Virus record (IMG/VR): IMGVR_UViG_3300030012_001999
Span: 1-20,732 of that record
Direction: 5' to 3' (one strand)
Source: a virus
DNA length: 20,732 nucleotides
Shown: positions 7,271 to 15,963 of the stretch, in pieces
Layout: every line of letters begins with the position of its first letter
Position numbering within the stretch: the first letter of the stretch is position 1
Made by a program: the position numbers and the translations under genes
The notes under the pieces: model-generated
Seen by the model: only the letters and a program-made list of their open reading frames with translations
Databases searched by the model: none
What the model was told of the DNA's origin: nothing

Positions 7271-7419
7271 GTAAAAGCGTAGAAGAAGTGATGCAATTCA
7301 GCGTCCAAGAAATTACATATTGGGGTGCATACTTTGAATTACTAAGGAGAGAGCAAAAGAATGAGCGACATAAATCTAATAATCTCAGCCACAGACCAGG
7401 CAAGCGGTCCGTTAGGTAG
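7219..7419 (+). CDS. T-like domain of the G-T frameshift product
   Basis: Reading on in the -1 frame after AAC (7217-7219) gives 66 more residues beginning LQKDAELRFIFFLAKELGKS, with a later VEEVMQFSVQEITYWGAYFE, and ending at TAG 7417-7419. The pattern of Leu-rich helix, LGKSVEEV, S.QEI..W.AYF and a charged end is the usual form of gpT-like extensions. The full G-T protein would be 184 residues (118 in zero frame plus 66). It overlaps the tape measure start by 59 bases, as in lambda, where T overlaps H. There is no separate start with a ribosome site, so it is expected only as a fusion. In tail assembly the T domain is thought to bring tube subunits to the chaperone-coated tape. Confidence 0.87.
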   Translation, partial: LQKDAELRFIFFLAKELGKSVEEVMQFSVQEITYWGAYFELLRREQKNERHKSNNLSHRPGKRSVR

Positions 7420-9439
7420 TATTCAAGGTAAGTTAGCCGGAGTAACAAGTGCCGCGGCAACTACAGGCGGTGGCTTTACAAACATGGGTGGCAAAATAAA
7501 AGCCGCTCTTGGTGTAGCGGCGGCAGGTTTTGCTGTATTCAAAGGTATTACTGCAATCAATGATAGAATTGCAGAGATGGATGACTTAGCAAAGCGAGCC
7601 AGAACAGTGGGAGCCGCTACAGAAGAAGGCTTTGCAGGATTTCAAGTAGCAACACAACTATTAGCAGAAGGTGGTCTATCAGCACAAGAGGCAGATAGAG
7701 CATTCAACAACTTACAACTAAGATTAGCAGAAGGTGCCAAAGGTAATAAGGCATATGCTGAGATTATGGGTAAGTTAGGCGACAGCGTAATGGATGCGAA
7801 CGGTGATTTGAAAACTGCACCAGAACTATTTGAAAGTGTAGCAACAGCAGTCCAAGATGGAACGCTATCAATAGATGAAGCATCAAAAATATTAGGACAA
7901 AGAGTTGGTCCAAAGATTGTAGGTATATTTACAGACTTAGCCGCAGGTGGAACAGATGTTAAAACTGCATTAGAAGATGTTGCGGCAAATACAAATATTA
8001 TCCCGCTTGATGCGGCAAAGAATGCAGAAGTATTTGGCGATACAATGGAAAGAATTAGACAAGTTCTTGGTAAAGTTATGACGGAAGCTATTACTCCGTT
8101 ACTACCATTATTAGTTCAACTGGCAGAGAATGCATTAGCGGCATTACCGCCTATCATTGAGAAAGTTCAAAAAGGATTTGCGGCGGCACAACCTATATTC
8201 GAAGCTATAGGAGTTGTCTTAACAGATGTCGTATTCCCTATCATTGGTTTATTAGCAGATGGACTTATAACTCTATTAGAAGCATTAGGGCCTATCTATG
8301 AAAAAGCATTACCTATATTCAAAACAACGCTTGAAGCTGTATCAAATGCAATCGAAGTAATTGTAGAAAAGATTACAGGCTTTATCGATGGTGTAAAAGA
8401 AGTAGGTGAAACTATTTCAGATATTACAGGCGGAGTTAAAGACAAAGTATCAGACTTAGCATCAGGTGTTGGCGATAGCTTTACATCTATGGCAGATAAT
8501 ATGAAATCAAAAGCCGCAGACGCAAAAGATGGTGTCTTAAGGTTCTTTGGTATTATGGAACATGAGGCAGTCGGTGGATCTATTATCCCTGATATGGTTA
8601 GAGCTATCATTGGTGAATTTGAAACAATGCGAAGCACCATGATAAGCAAAACTAAAGAAGCTGGTAAAGGTGTTATAAAAGAATTAGACTTAGTTAAAGG
8701 TGAATTAAATGACGATGGGTCAGTAGATTTTTTCTTTGATCCTAAACAATGGGAAAAATTACACGCCGATGCATTTAAGAAAGGTGGCGCAAGTATAGGA
8801 AACTATATCAAGCATGTAGATTTAGCAGATGCTACTTCAAATACATTTACAGGTAATATTGCAAGGTCAGCCGTGCAAATATCAGATGCATTTGGTTCAA
8901 TGACCGGAACTATCTCAGCAACTATGACTGATGTTGTATTAGGAATGAAAGATGGCTTTGAAGCATTAGAAGACATTGCATTATCAGTTGTAAAATCAAT
9001 CGTAAATGCATTAATACAAAACTTTATCGTCTCACCATTAATTAGAAATATTCAAAACTCAATCATGGGAGTTACAGGTGCTGGAGCAGGCGCTGGAGGC
9101 TTTATGTCTTCTTTAGGTGGATTTGGTCCGCTTGGTGCATTAATAGGTATAGGTGGATTGATAGGAGGCTTCTTAGCAGATGGTGGCCCTGCAAGAGCAG
9201 GCACTCCTTATGTCGTAGGTGAAAGAGGCCCGGAACTCTTTGTCCCTAATACATCAGGAACGGTTGTAGCAAATGAAGAATTAGCAATGGTAAATCAACA
9301 ACCATTAAATGTTACATTCCAGATACAAGCTATTGATACTCAGCAAGGCGTAGAGTTCTTATTAGACAATAAACAAATTATAACTGGCGTAGTCCAAGAT
9401 GCCTATAATCGAAGAGGCGAAGCTGGACCGTTAGGTTAA
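7361..9439 (+). CDS. tail tape measure protein
   Basis: The longest gene here, 692 residues, after the chaperone; ATG 7361 follows AAGGAGAGAGCAAAAGA. The N-terminus (INLIISATDQASGPLGSIQG) and Ala/Gly-rich helical segment at about 35-60 are typical. Long helical, partly hydrophobic stretches occupy the middle (about 240-320), which could insert in or cross the host membrane during DNA delivery. Near residues 606-630 lies the common tape measure motif GGPARAGTPYVVGERGPELF, after a Gly-rich hydrophobic segment (PLGALIGIGGLIGGFLADGG). At the usual rule of about 1.5 angstrom per residue the tail would be near 100 nm. No lysozyme or peptidase motif was seen. Confidence 0.93.
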   Translation: MSDINLIISATDQASGPLGSIQGKLAGVTSAAATTGGGFTNMGGKIKAALGVAAAGFAVFKGITAINDRIAEMDDLAKRARTVGAATEEGFAGFQVATQLLAEGGLSAQEADRAFNNLQLRLAEGAKGNKAYAEIMGKLGDSVMDANGDLKTAPELFESVATAVQDGTLSIDEASKILGQRVGPKIVGIFTDLAAGGTDVKTALEDVAANTNIIPLDAAKNAEVFGDTMERIRQVLGKVMTEAITPLLPLLVQLAENALAALPPIIEKVQKGFAAAQPIFEAIGVVLTDVVFPIIGLLADGLITLLEALGPIYEKALPIFKTTLEAVSNAIEVIVEKITGFIDGVKEVGETISDITGGVKDKVSDLASGVGDSFTSMADNMKSKAADAKDGVLRFFGIMEHEAVGGSIIPDMVRAIIGEFETMRSTMISKTKEAGKGVIKELDLVKGELNDDGSVDFFFDPKQWEKLHADAFKKGGASIGNYIKHVDLADATSNTFTGNIARSAVQISDAFGSMTGTISATMTDVVLGMKDGFEALEDIALSVVKSIVNALIQNFIVSPLIRNIQNSIMGVTGAGAGAGGFMSSLGGFGPLGALIGIGGLIGGFLADGGPARAGTPYVVGERGPELFVPNTSGTVVANEELAMVNQQPLNVTFQIQAIDTQQGVEFLLDNKQIITGVVQDAYNRRGEAGPLG

Positions 9440-9449
9440 AGGAGAAACA

Positions 9450-11318
9450 ATGGCATTCGATTTGAAACATTATCAGGCAACGTATGCAGATAGTAATAAA
9501 GGAAACTTTGATAATGATGCAATCATAAACAGATATCCTTTTATCTGTAGCAGAGAAGCATTATATCAAGCATTAGATGGGGCAAACTTAGCAAACAATT
9601 CACAAAGAAACCCTAATGGTTATACAATCAAACAACTGACGGATAAGATTATAGCACATTGGGATCAAATTATGGCTCAAAACTGGGATAGAAGTGTTAG
9701 TTATAATAACCCTCGACCATTTGCAGATGTTATAGACAATTATAACTGGTCACAATCAGCGTTTTGGGCAAATAGTAGCACAAGTTTCATTGCATTAAAT
9801 GAACAAGATAACGGACCAAGAACAGCCGCACAGATTGTAGGTGATGTAGATATTATTCTATTACCTCAAACAATTTATACTGTAGATACGGTAGTTTATA
9901 AACAAAAACCTTTCTTAGCATTTGATACTAATGGTTATATTGCAGACGCAAGTGGCACAAGTGCTACATTAATTGGAACAGATGACTTTGGAGTAGAGTT
10001 AGATGTAAATAGTGATGGCAGAGTAACTGGCATAACATCATCAGGCACGACAGATGATCCTACAGCTATTGCCAGCGGTGCAAGATATGGTGCAACTTTA
10101 TTACATGTCTATGACTTTAACTTTTACCACGATGACTTAAATGTAAATGGATCAGACTTCTCAGTCAATCCAGCATACACAGGACATGATGTAATTGCAA
10201 CATCAACTAAATGGTTTGACCTGCGTAGAGCAAAGTTCTCAGTAACTATATCAACAAGTGGAGGAACTTCTGGTCAAGTAACTGCAATTACACCTGTAGC
10301 AGTTAATGATGGATCAGGAGCGGCAAGAACAGGTGGTTGGGATTATGATGAGACAGCAGATGACTATTGGGAGTTATACTTTATTAATAAATTACCATTA
10401 CAAACTAATACACAGTTACCGCCAAGAGTTCTATTCAGAACAAACACAGCGGCAGACAATGGTAAAGGTAAAAAAGCTACAGTAGATATTACAGACAAAG
10501 AAAGTGAGTTCTTCGAAGGTAAAGCATTAACAAATTCATATATTGATACAGCATTTGCAATACCTACATTTTCATTAGTAAGTCCTGGACATACTCAAGT
10601 TATGGGAACAAGCACTGATAGAGGCAAACAATGGTTTGAAAGAAACTGGCCAAGCAAGGCATTTGGAGATGGCATTGATCCAGCAGTTGTAAGAATTATA
10701 AGTGAAAGACCTTCATTAAAATCTACAACAAGAAGTTTCAAAACAACTACAACAGGAACTGGTGCTCATAGATTTAGATTTGAATTTGAATACCCGCCAA
10801 TGAGTTATGAAGAAGCAAAACCTTACTTAGAAAAGTTTGAAAGTTTCAGAGCAGATACTTTACCCTTACAGTTGTATATTCCTTCTACAGCAATAAATCA
10901 TTATGGTAAATGGACATCAGAACAAACAACTATTGGTGATTGGCCAAGAAGACAAGTTATGGAAAGTGCTGAAAAAGGTTCAGAGAGAATGATATTAAAT
11001 GGTCATACACCTCAAACCCCTCTTATCCCTAAAGGAACTTTTTTCTTTTCAGCAATGAGTAAAAAGCTGTATCAGATTGTAGGTGCAGGAACACAAAATC
11101 CAGACATATATGGTAGAGTTGCATATTTGGTTGAACCGCCTTTCATAACGGATCAAAGTGGTGACTTTATTAAAAACAATAATAAAGACCAATTTTCTAT
11201 TAACAAAAACTATCTATTAATAAAAGCATTCTTAGAAGACAATACATTAAATTATACTGTAGATGCCGCAGGTATCTATCGTATGACCTTCAAGTTTAGG
11301 GAGGCGGTAGATGAGTAG
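9450..11318 (+). CDS. distal tail / minor tail protein
   Basis: A 622-residue protein following the tape measure, preceded by AAAGGAGAAACA. The N-terminal 110 residues are Asn/Asp/Trp rich (NNPRPFADVIDNYNWSQSAF) and look like a separate module. The middle (about 130-350) is beta-rich with a Gly/Thr/Ser-rich linker, and has an Asp/Asn loop (DVNSDG, 185-190) that might bind a metal. The C-terminal part (about 420-560: HRFRFEFEYPPMSYEEAKPY, then FESFRADTLPLQLYIPS) resembles distal tail proteins that start the baseplate. Position before L-like and J-like genes fits. Length is large for a plain Dit, so extra domains are likely. I cannot name a precise family. Confidence 0.65.
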   Translation: MAFDLKHYQATYADSNKGNFDNDAIINRYPFICSREALYQALDGANLANNSQRNPNGYTIKQLTDKIIAHWDQIMAQNWDRSVSYNNPRPFADVIDNYNWSQSAFWANSSTSFIALNEQDNGPRTAAQIVGDVDIILLPQTIYTVDTVVYKQKPFLAFDTNGYIADASGTSATLIGTDDFGVELDVNSDGRVTGITSSGTTDDPTAIASGARYGATLLHVYDFNFYHDDLNVNGSDFSVNPAYTGHDVIATSTKWFDLRRAKFSVTISTSGGTSGQVTAITPVAVNDGSGAARTGGWDYDETADDYWELYFINKLPLQTNTQLPPRVLFRTNTAADNGKGKKATVDITDKESEFFEGKALTNSYIDTAFAIPTFSLVSPGHTQVMGTSTDRGKQWFERNWPSKAFGDGIDPAVVRIISERPSLKSTTRSFKTTTTGTGAHRFRFEFEYPPMSYEEAKPYLEKFESFRADTLPLQLYIPSTAINHYGKWTSEQTTIGDWPRRQVMESAEKGSERMILNGHTPQTPLIPKGTFFFSAMSKKLYQIVGAGTQNPDIYGRVAYLVEPPFITDQSGDFIKNNNKDQFSINKNYLLIKAFLEDNTLNYTVDAAGIYRMTFKFREAVDE

Positions 11319-11871
11319 AGGTGTCGTATCCGCAACCGCTACTGAAATCGCAACAAGAAGTTTTAATATAGTTAATCTTGTAGATTTTGCAGTTGGTTCT
11401 GGTAATTATGGAACAGATGCACAAGTAGATATATCGTTTGGTGGTAATAACTATCTTGCGGCAGGCGGTGCATTACAAATTAGCGAAGTCACAGAAGAAG
11501 ATACACTTAAGATTGAAAGTATTACTATAACCTTAAGTGCTTTAGATACCTCAGTTGTAAGTTATTTCTTAGATAACGATTACATGGACAAACAAGTAAT
11601 AGTTCGTAAAGCTGTAATAGGTGATGACCATCAAATCATTGGAGATCCTATATTAGTATTCGATGGTAGATTGGATCAACCTACAATTACAGAAGACTTT
11701 AATTCAAGCACAGCAGTTATTCAAGTAAAAGCAAGTTCGCATTGGGCAGACTTTGATAAATCAAATGGTCGTCATACAAATGATGCTGAACAAAAGCAAC
11801 TCTTTCCTGGAGATACATTCTTTGAAAAAGCAAGTGTTGTAAATAAAGATGTTAAGTGGGGTAGAGAATAA
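11311..11871 (+). CDS. baseplate hub / L-like minor tail protein
   Basis: A 186-residue beta-rich protein overlapping the previous gene by eight bases, with GGGAGGCGGTAG before ATG 11311. Segments such as NNYLAAGGALQISEVTEEDT, IESITITLSALDTSVVSYFL and PILVFDGRLDQPTI, then a terminal region with HTNDAEQKQLFPGDTFF and the ending DVKWGRE, match the hub proteins found between the distal tail protein and the J-like tip in many siphoviruses (L-like or DUF2163-like N-terminal domain). The W.D.....GRHTNDAEQ segment is a recognisable feature of these proteins. It likely forms part of the ring closing the tail tube. The stop overlaps the next ATG as TAATG. Confidence 0.72.
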   Translation: MSRGVVSATATEIATRSFNIVNLVDFAVGSGNYGTDAQVDISFGGNNYLAAGGALQISEVTEEDTLKIESITITLSALDTSVVSYFLDNDYMDKQVIVRKAVIGDDHQIIGDPILVFDGRLDQPTITEDFNSSTAVIQVKASSHWADFDKSNGRHTNDAEQKQLFPGDTFFEKASVVNKDVKWGRE

Positions 11872-13343
11872 TGGGTCTATTTTCAGGTATATTTGGTTTT
11901 GTAAAAACAATTTTTACAACTTTTAATCCGGTAGTTACTATTGCCGCTATAGCTTTAGGCGTTTTTGCCGCAAAGTCATTAAAAAAGAAAAAGCAAAAGG
12001 CAATGCAAGCCGCTACTGCTGGTATATCAGGAGTATTAGTTACAAAGCAAGGAACTAATGAACCTATACCGGTTATATATGGTGAGCGTAGAGTAGCAGG
12101 TGCAAGAGTTTTTATAGAAGCATCAGGAACTGATGGTGATACAAAGAATGCTTACTTTCATATGGTAGAAGTTATAGCAGAAGGCCCAGTTCAAGGACTA
12201 CAAGAAATTTATTTTAATGATGAGTTAGTAGCTACATCTGGTGATAATGGTGCAACTATAGATTACTCAGCAGGAGCAACAGATTACTCTGCAAAAGCGG
12301 CAACTAAGTTTTTTGATGGATCACAATCAGCAAGAGTATCCGGAACTTTATTAGGACAAAGTATTTCAAGCAACTGGCCAAGTGGTGCAATTGGAAATAA
12401 AATATCATATGTTTATACAGTATTAAAATGGGATCAGGACTTATTTGGTTCTGGTGTCCCGACAATTACATACAAGATGAAAGGAAAGAAAGTTCCTGCT
12501 CTTGGAAGTAATCAATCATCTACACTTACATACAGTGATAACCCAGCATTATGTATCCATGACTATCTTACATCAACTCTTTACGGGAAGGCTATAGACC
12601 ATACATTATTAGATGCTGATCCTTCAAGTTCAAGTTTCAAAACTGTAAAAGATTACTGCGACCAGACAGTTGCAAAGACGGCAACAGATAGCACGGCAGT
12701 TACAAGATATACTGCAAATGAAGTTATAGATACAGATACAAGAATGCTTGATAACTTAGAAGATTTATTATCTACATGTCGTGGTGGTCTAATTACAAAT
12801 GAAAAATATAAACTAATCGTAGATAAACCAGAAAGCACATCAGGTATAATTACAATAGATGATAACCATATTATAGGTAATATTACATTTACTCAAGCAA
12901 GTAAAAAGACTTTAACTAACAGATTAAGATGCTCATTTCCTAATGAAGCAGGAACTCTTAACTTCCAAGATGATATCGTTGTATTAGAAAGCACAGCATT
13001 ACAATCAAGTGATGGTCTTGTATTGAATAATGATGTGGTTCTTACAGGAGTTACAAATAAAGAAAGAGTGCTAAGAATATTAAATGAAGAACTAAATCAA
13101 AGCAGACAAAGTGGTCAATTAAGTGTTCAAGTTGATGCAAGTCTAATTGATATAGGTGTATATGATATAGTTAAATTTACAAATACGACATTTGGACAAA
13201 CTAATAAGCTATATCGTATCATGCAAACGGTCTTGAACCCCGATAATACTATCACACTAAATATGAAAGAGTATGATGCAAACGTATATTGGGATAACAA
13301 TAAAAGCATCATAACAAATAATAAAGACGATACGGATTATTAA
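11871..13343 (+). CDS. J-like tail tip protein
   Basis: A 490-residue protein. A hydrophobic N-terminal segment (PVVTIAAIALGVFAAKSLKK, residues 20-39) and the block PIPVIYGERRVAGARVFIEA (65-84), followed by YFHMVEVIAEGPVQGLQEIY, are characteristic of J-like/central tip proteins, which form the tail tip and contact the host surface. Later segments (DNLEDLLSTCRGGLITNEKY, then VQVDASLIDIGVYDIVKFTN) match the barrel domains of this family. It is shorter than lambda J, so receptor binding is probably done by the separate fibre encoded next. It is translated through a TAATG overlap with the hub gene. Confidence 0.85.
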   Translation: MGLFSGIFGFVKTIFTTFNPVVTIAAIALGVFAAKSLKKKKQKAMQAATAGISGVLVTKQGTNEPIPVIYGERRVAGARVFIEASGTDGDTKNAYFHMVEVIAEGPVQGLQEIYFNDELVATSGDNGATIDYSAGATDYSAKAATKFFDGSQSARVSGTLLGQSISSNWPSGAIGNKISYVYTVLKWDQDLFGSGVPTITYKMKGKKVPALGSNQSSTLTYSDNPALCIHDYLTSTLYGKAIDHTLLDADPSSSSFKTVKDYCDQTVAKTATDSTAVTRYTANEVIDTDTRMLDNLEDLLSTCRGGLITNEKYKLIVDKPESTSGIITIDDNHIIGNITFTQASKKTLTNRLRCSFPNEAGTLNFQDDIVVLESTALQSSDGLVLNNDVVLTGVTNKERVLRILNEELNQSRQSGQLSVQVDASLIDIGVYDIVKFTNTTFGQTNKLYRIMQTVLNPDNTITLNMKEYDANVYWDNNKSIITNNKDDTDY

Positions 13344-13345
13344 CT

Positions 13346-14611
13346 ATGACTATAATTATACCAGGAGTTTCAGCAGATGGATCAGTTGTAAAAGCACAAC
13401 TGGCAAATGATAGTGTCGATGCAACCAAGATAGACTTTGGCACAGGAAGCAATCAAGTTGATACAGATGTTTTACCAGAAGGTTCAACTAATCTATATCA
13501 TACAAGTGAAAGAGTAGATGATAGAGTAAATGCATTATTAACCGCCGGCTCTAACATAACATTAACTTATGATGATGCGGCTAATACACTTACTATAGCG
13601 GCTACAGAAGATAACTTAGCAAACAATAGTTTATTTGACTTATCAGATGTAACTGGAACACACGGTGCAGGCAAGTTATTAGTTAATACAGGTTCTGCCT
13701 TTGCCGCAGTTGATGTAGATACAGATAGTATTACAGAAGGTTCATCAAACTTATTTCATACTACAGCAAGAGCCATTTCAGCAGTAGAAGGTGAAGCAAC
13801 TCTTAATTTACAAAAAGGTGTAACTGTAGATACTGATATATCTATAGGTGATTGGAGCTATCGTAATAATACAAACTTACCTGCAACAGGTCTAAGGATC
13901 ATATCACCAGAAGATAAAGTTAGATGGCCTATGATAAACTTAGAAGGCTTTGGTGGTAACTTAGCAGACGCAGATGATAAGCCTTTCAATATACATAATC
14001 CTACAATATCAGGTATAATACACGGCGGAACACAAGCATCGCCTACAGCGGCGGCAACTGACCAGCGAACTTTAAGTATATCTGGCACAGCAAGATTTGG
14101 AACTTCATCAGGAGATATAGATACGATATCACAGATATCAATGAATACAACTGAAGCACAAACTTCAACTAATCGTGGTGGTAATCAAATATTTAGAATA
14201 ACTCCTACAACTACTACTTCTATGAAAGATTATCTAAAAGTAGATGCCGCAGGATTGAATAATCTTAATATAGCATATGATCCAAGCGGAGAGTTTTCTT
14301 TTACTAACTTATCTTCACAATCAACTAACGGATTTCAAATAGGTAATAATGTTAAAATAGATGGTAATACTACTCTTGGAGATGCTAATACAGATACGGT
14401 AACTGTAAATGCAGTTATGAGCATAGCCGATACAGCAGGCTTTAAGATAGGTAATATTTCTAAAGCAACAGCAGATGCTTTAGATGCCGGAGGCTTTGTT
14501 TCAAAAGGCGGTATCGCTTTAATTACAGACGGGTCAAGAGCAAATGTTCCTATCTTTTACGACGGTTCAGACTGGCGATATTTCTCAGACAGTGCCGTGA
14601 TAGCGAGTTAA
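13346..14611 (+). CDS. tail fibre with EGSxNLxHT repeats
   Basis: A 421-residue protein starting two bases after the J-like stop; no clear ribosome site, so it may depend on coupling. The N-terminus (GVSADGSVVKAQLANDSVDA) is of the kind seen in marine phage fibres. Two copies of a repeat follow: PEGSTNLYHT (residues 44-53) and TEGSSNLFHT (130-139), the first continuing as SERVDDRVNALLTAGSN. This 27-residue block recurs with 22 identities at the end of the window (20652-20732). The rest is Thr/Asn/Gly-rich beta structure, and the C-terminus (DGSRANVPIFYDGSDWRYFS) looks like a fibre tip domain. It probably binds the host receptor. Confidence 0.82.
   Translation: MTIIIPGVSADGSVVKAQLANDSVDATKIDFGTGSNQVDTDVLPEGSTNLYHTSERVDDRVNALLTAGSNITLTYDDAANTLTIAATEDNLANNSLFDLSDVTGTHGAGKLLVNTGSAFAAVDVDTDSITEGSSNLFHTTARAISAVEGEATLNLQKGVTVDTDISIGDWSYRNNTNLPATGLRIISPEDKVRWPMINLEGFGGNLADADDKPFNIHNPTISGIIHGGTQASPTAAATDQRTLSISGTARFGTSSGDIDTISQISMNTTEAQTSTNRGGNQIFRITPTTTTSMKDYLKVDAAGLNNLNIAYDPSGEFSFTNLSSQSTNGFQIGNNVKIDGNTTLGDANTDTVTVNAVMSIADTAGFKIGNISKATADALDAGGFVSKGGIALITDGSRANVPIFYDGSDWRYFSDSAVIAS
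13475..13555 (+). repeat. fibre repeat block, copy 1
   Basis: Codes for 27 residues (44-70 of the fibre at 13346), of which 22 are identical to the last 27 residues of the fibre gene at 19383. The DNA is also similar, with GTAGATGATAGAGTAAATGC shared exactly. A shorter copy of the start of the block lies at residues 130-139 of the same fibre. Confidence 0.85.
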
Positions 14612-14615
14612 TCAG

Positions 14616-14831
14616 ATGATACAGACAGCAAATACAATGAATAGTTATACTCTAATGCGTTTAGATTACATGTTAGATAGATATAAAGATTATGGCTTTA
14701 TAGACTTACATGACTTACATCAATTCGTTATAGAGTTTAGACATTTGCCTCAAGCAAAACAAGAAAAGTATGCATTCTTATTAGATGAGTGTGCAGAATT
14801 ATTTGACGAGGCAGAACAACCTACGAGGTAA
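14616..14831 (+). CDS. small acidic protein of unknown function
   Basis: A 71-residue protein after the fibre gene, acidic and probably helical (YTLMRLDYMLDRYKDYGFID; LPQAKQEKYAFLLDECAELF). No known motif. ATG 14616 is four bases after the fibre stop; ATG 14637 is an alternative and neither has a clear ribosome site. It is the first of five small genes that follow the fibre and end the rightward structural block. Confidence 0.6.
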   Translation: MIQTANTMNSYTLMRLDYMLDRYKDYGFIDLHDLHQFVIEFRHLPQAKQEKYAFLLDECAELFDEAEQPTR

Positions 14832-14835
14832 GATT

Positions 14836-15093
14836 ATGGCAAAACAAAAAGTTCCTAAACTAACTGAAGGTGTAAGAAAGTCTTTACAAGCAAGAGCAAA
14901 GACAACTAAAAAATATACATACGGAGACTTAGCTAAAGTTTATCGTAGAGGTCAAGGTGCATACTTAGGTGCAGGATCTCGTCCAGGAGTAAGCATGTCT
15001 CAATGGGCTTTCGGCAGAGTAAATAGTTTCATAAGAGGTGGCAACCACGATACAGATGTAAAACTTTCTGCGGCAAAAAGGAGAAAGCGATAA
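14836..15093 (+). CDS. small basic phage protein of unknown function
   Basis: An 85-residue, strongly basic protein; ATG 14836 follows CGAGGTAAGATT. A longer frame from 14785 would overlap the previous gene without a ribosome site. The middle (KKYTYGDLAKVYRRGQGAYL followed by GAGSRPGVSMSQWAFGRVNS) has the form of a conserved phage protein I have seen described only as hypothetical in marine phages: YGDL.KVY.RG.GAY..GSRPG.S..QWA..RVNSF. The end is Lys/Arg rich (KLSAAKRRKR). Function unknown; charge would fit contact with DNA or RNA. The stop overlaps the next ATG. Confidence 0.75.
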   Translation: MAKQKVPKLTEGVRKSLQARAKTTKKYTYGDLAKVYRRGQGAYLGAGSRPGVSMSQWAFGRVNSFIRGGNHDTDVKLSAAKRRKR

Positions 15094-15287
15094 TGGCAAA
15101 GAAGCAAAGACGAGTAGCAAAAGATAAAGCAACTGGATTGCCTAAAAAATATCTATCAGGTATCAAAGGGGCACAAAGAACAAGATTAGCACAAGTAACT
15201 GCACAGATAAGTAGATTATATCAAGCAGGAAAAAGAATACCTAAAAGTCTTTTAGATGAAAAGATGAGATTAGGTAGAAAGAAGTAA
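15093..15287 (+). CDS. small basic protein with a PKKYLSGIKG motif
   Basis: A 64-residue, strongly basic protein. AAAAGGAGAAAGCGATA precedes ATG 15093, and the start overlaps the previous stop. Sequence: TGLPKKYLSGIKGAQRTRLA, then helix-forming RLYQAGKRIPKSLLDEKMRL. This LPKKYLSGLKG...R...I.R.Y..GK.IP pattern recurs in small phage proteins of unknown role, often beside the kind of protein encoded just upstream. A paired role with that neighbour is likely but unproven. Confidence 0.72.
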   Translation: MAKKQRRVAKDKATGLPKKYLSGIKGAQRTRLAQVTAQISRLYQAGKRIPKSLLDEKMRLGRKK

Positions 15288-15288
15288 T

Positions 15289-15615
15289 ATGCCATATAGA
15301 CCAAATGAAATGATGAGAAAAGCGGCACAGACTGCATTAGATTATAATGATACAGTTGCACCATCAAATAGATGGGGAACTCCTACAGGTCTTCAAAGAG
15401 CAAGAAAGATAGCCGCAGGAAAAGAGTTTGATAGAGATGAGATTGCCCAGATAGCAGGGTTCTTATCTCGTTTTGAAAAAGATTATGAGCGCCAAAGAGC
15501 CAGCAAGAAATACGGAAAAGCATACTACGCCTATATGGGGTGGGGTGGGCCTTCTGGTCTTGCATGGGCCCGTGATAAGCTAAAACGATACGAGCAGAAA
15601 AAACGGGAGTATTAG
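15289..15615 (+). CDS. small protein with a WGGPSGLAWARDKL motif
   Basis: A 108-residue basic protein one base after the previous stop. The N-terminal half (RKAAQTALDYNDTVAPSNRW, then GLQRARKIAAGKEFDRDEIA) and the ending AYMGWGGPSGLAWARDKLKR match a small domain common in phage proteins, whose pattern is NA..GL.....G.GT..G..RA..L..G..........M..FF.RH followed by LWGG..G..WA...L. The domain occurs alone or attached to head or maturation proteins; its biochemical role is unknown to me. Third member of the small-gene cluster behind the fibre. Confidence 0.72.
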   Translation: MPYRPNEMMRKAAQTALDYNDTVAPSNRWGTPTGLQRARKIAAGKEFDRDEIAQIAGFLSRFEKDYERQRASKKYGKAYYAYMGWGGPSGLAWARDKLKRYEQKKREY

Positions 15616-15628
15616 GTATGAGGCTCTC

Positions 15629-15901
15629 ATGTATAAAGTTTTAGATAAAGAAAAATTTAGATACGCTGGCAGATTAAAGATAAGAAAAGGCGCACTAAAG
15701 CATTCATCAGGACATATTCTTATATCAAGTTCAACAGATTTAAGCAAAATACCCCCAAATGTGCAATTAATTACAACCTTAGTTGATAAAGTCAATTATT
15801 GGGAGATTATTCTACCTAAAAATGGTGAGTTTGGTAATTATGGTGCTAAGGATGTAGAAGAATTAGCTAAAAAGATGGATGCAGTCGCATATATTACATA
15901 A
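15629..15901 (+). CDS. hypothetical 90-residue protein
   Basis: A protein of mixed composition (GRLKIRKGALKHSSGHILIS; LITTLVDKVNYWEIILPKNG), probably alpha/beta, ending with a helix (AKDVEELAKKMDAVAYIT). No motif recognised. ATG 15629 lies in a weak context (TGAGGCTCTC before it). It is the last gene before the non-coding region with promoters and the first candidate RNA, and the poly-A/poly-T palindrome at 15900-15917 begins at its stop codon. Confidence 0.65.
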   Translation: MYKVLDKEKFRYAGRLKIRKGALKHSSGHILISSSTDLSKIPPNVQLITTLVDKVNYWEIILPKNGEFGNYGAKDVEELAKKMDAVAYIT

Positions 15902-15917
15902 AAAAATGCATTTTTTT
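15900..15917. terminator. poly-A/TGCA/poly-T palindrome, possible late terminator
   Basis: Seven A, TGCA, seven T form a perfect 18-base palindrome starting at the stop codon of the last late gene and ending in a T run. It could stop transcription on either strand, but a hairpin of only A-U pairs is weak. Confidence 0.35.
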
Positions 15918-15928
15918 GAAAAAAGTGC

Positions 15929-15957
15929 TTGACTTTACCTAATTATCGTGTTATATT
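15929..15957 (+). promoter_or_regulatory. sigma70-type promoter P1
   Basis: TTGACT (15929-15934), 17-base spacer, TATATT (15952-15957); start expected near 15964. It faces a stretch with no good gene and a terminator about 210 bases on. The -35 context GCTTGACT is shared with the promoters at 16195 and 17384. Confidence 0.82.
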
Positions 15958-15963
15958 AGTATT

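Noticed and set aside
8296-8649. A 117-codon minus-strand frame inside the tape measure gene, and similar minus-strand frames elsewhere (447-755, 1778-2122, 3114-3467, 4462-4806)
   Set aside because: All are mirror frames of clear genes, lack ribosome sites, and have Ser/Ile/Pro-rich translations typical of antisense reading of AT-rich genes.
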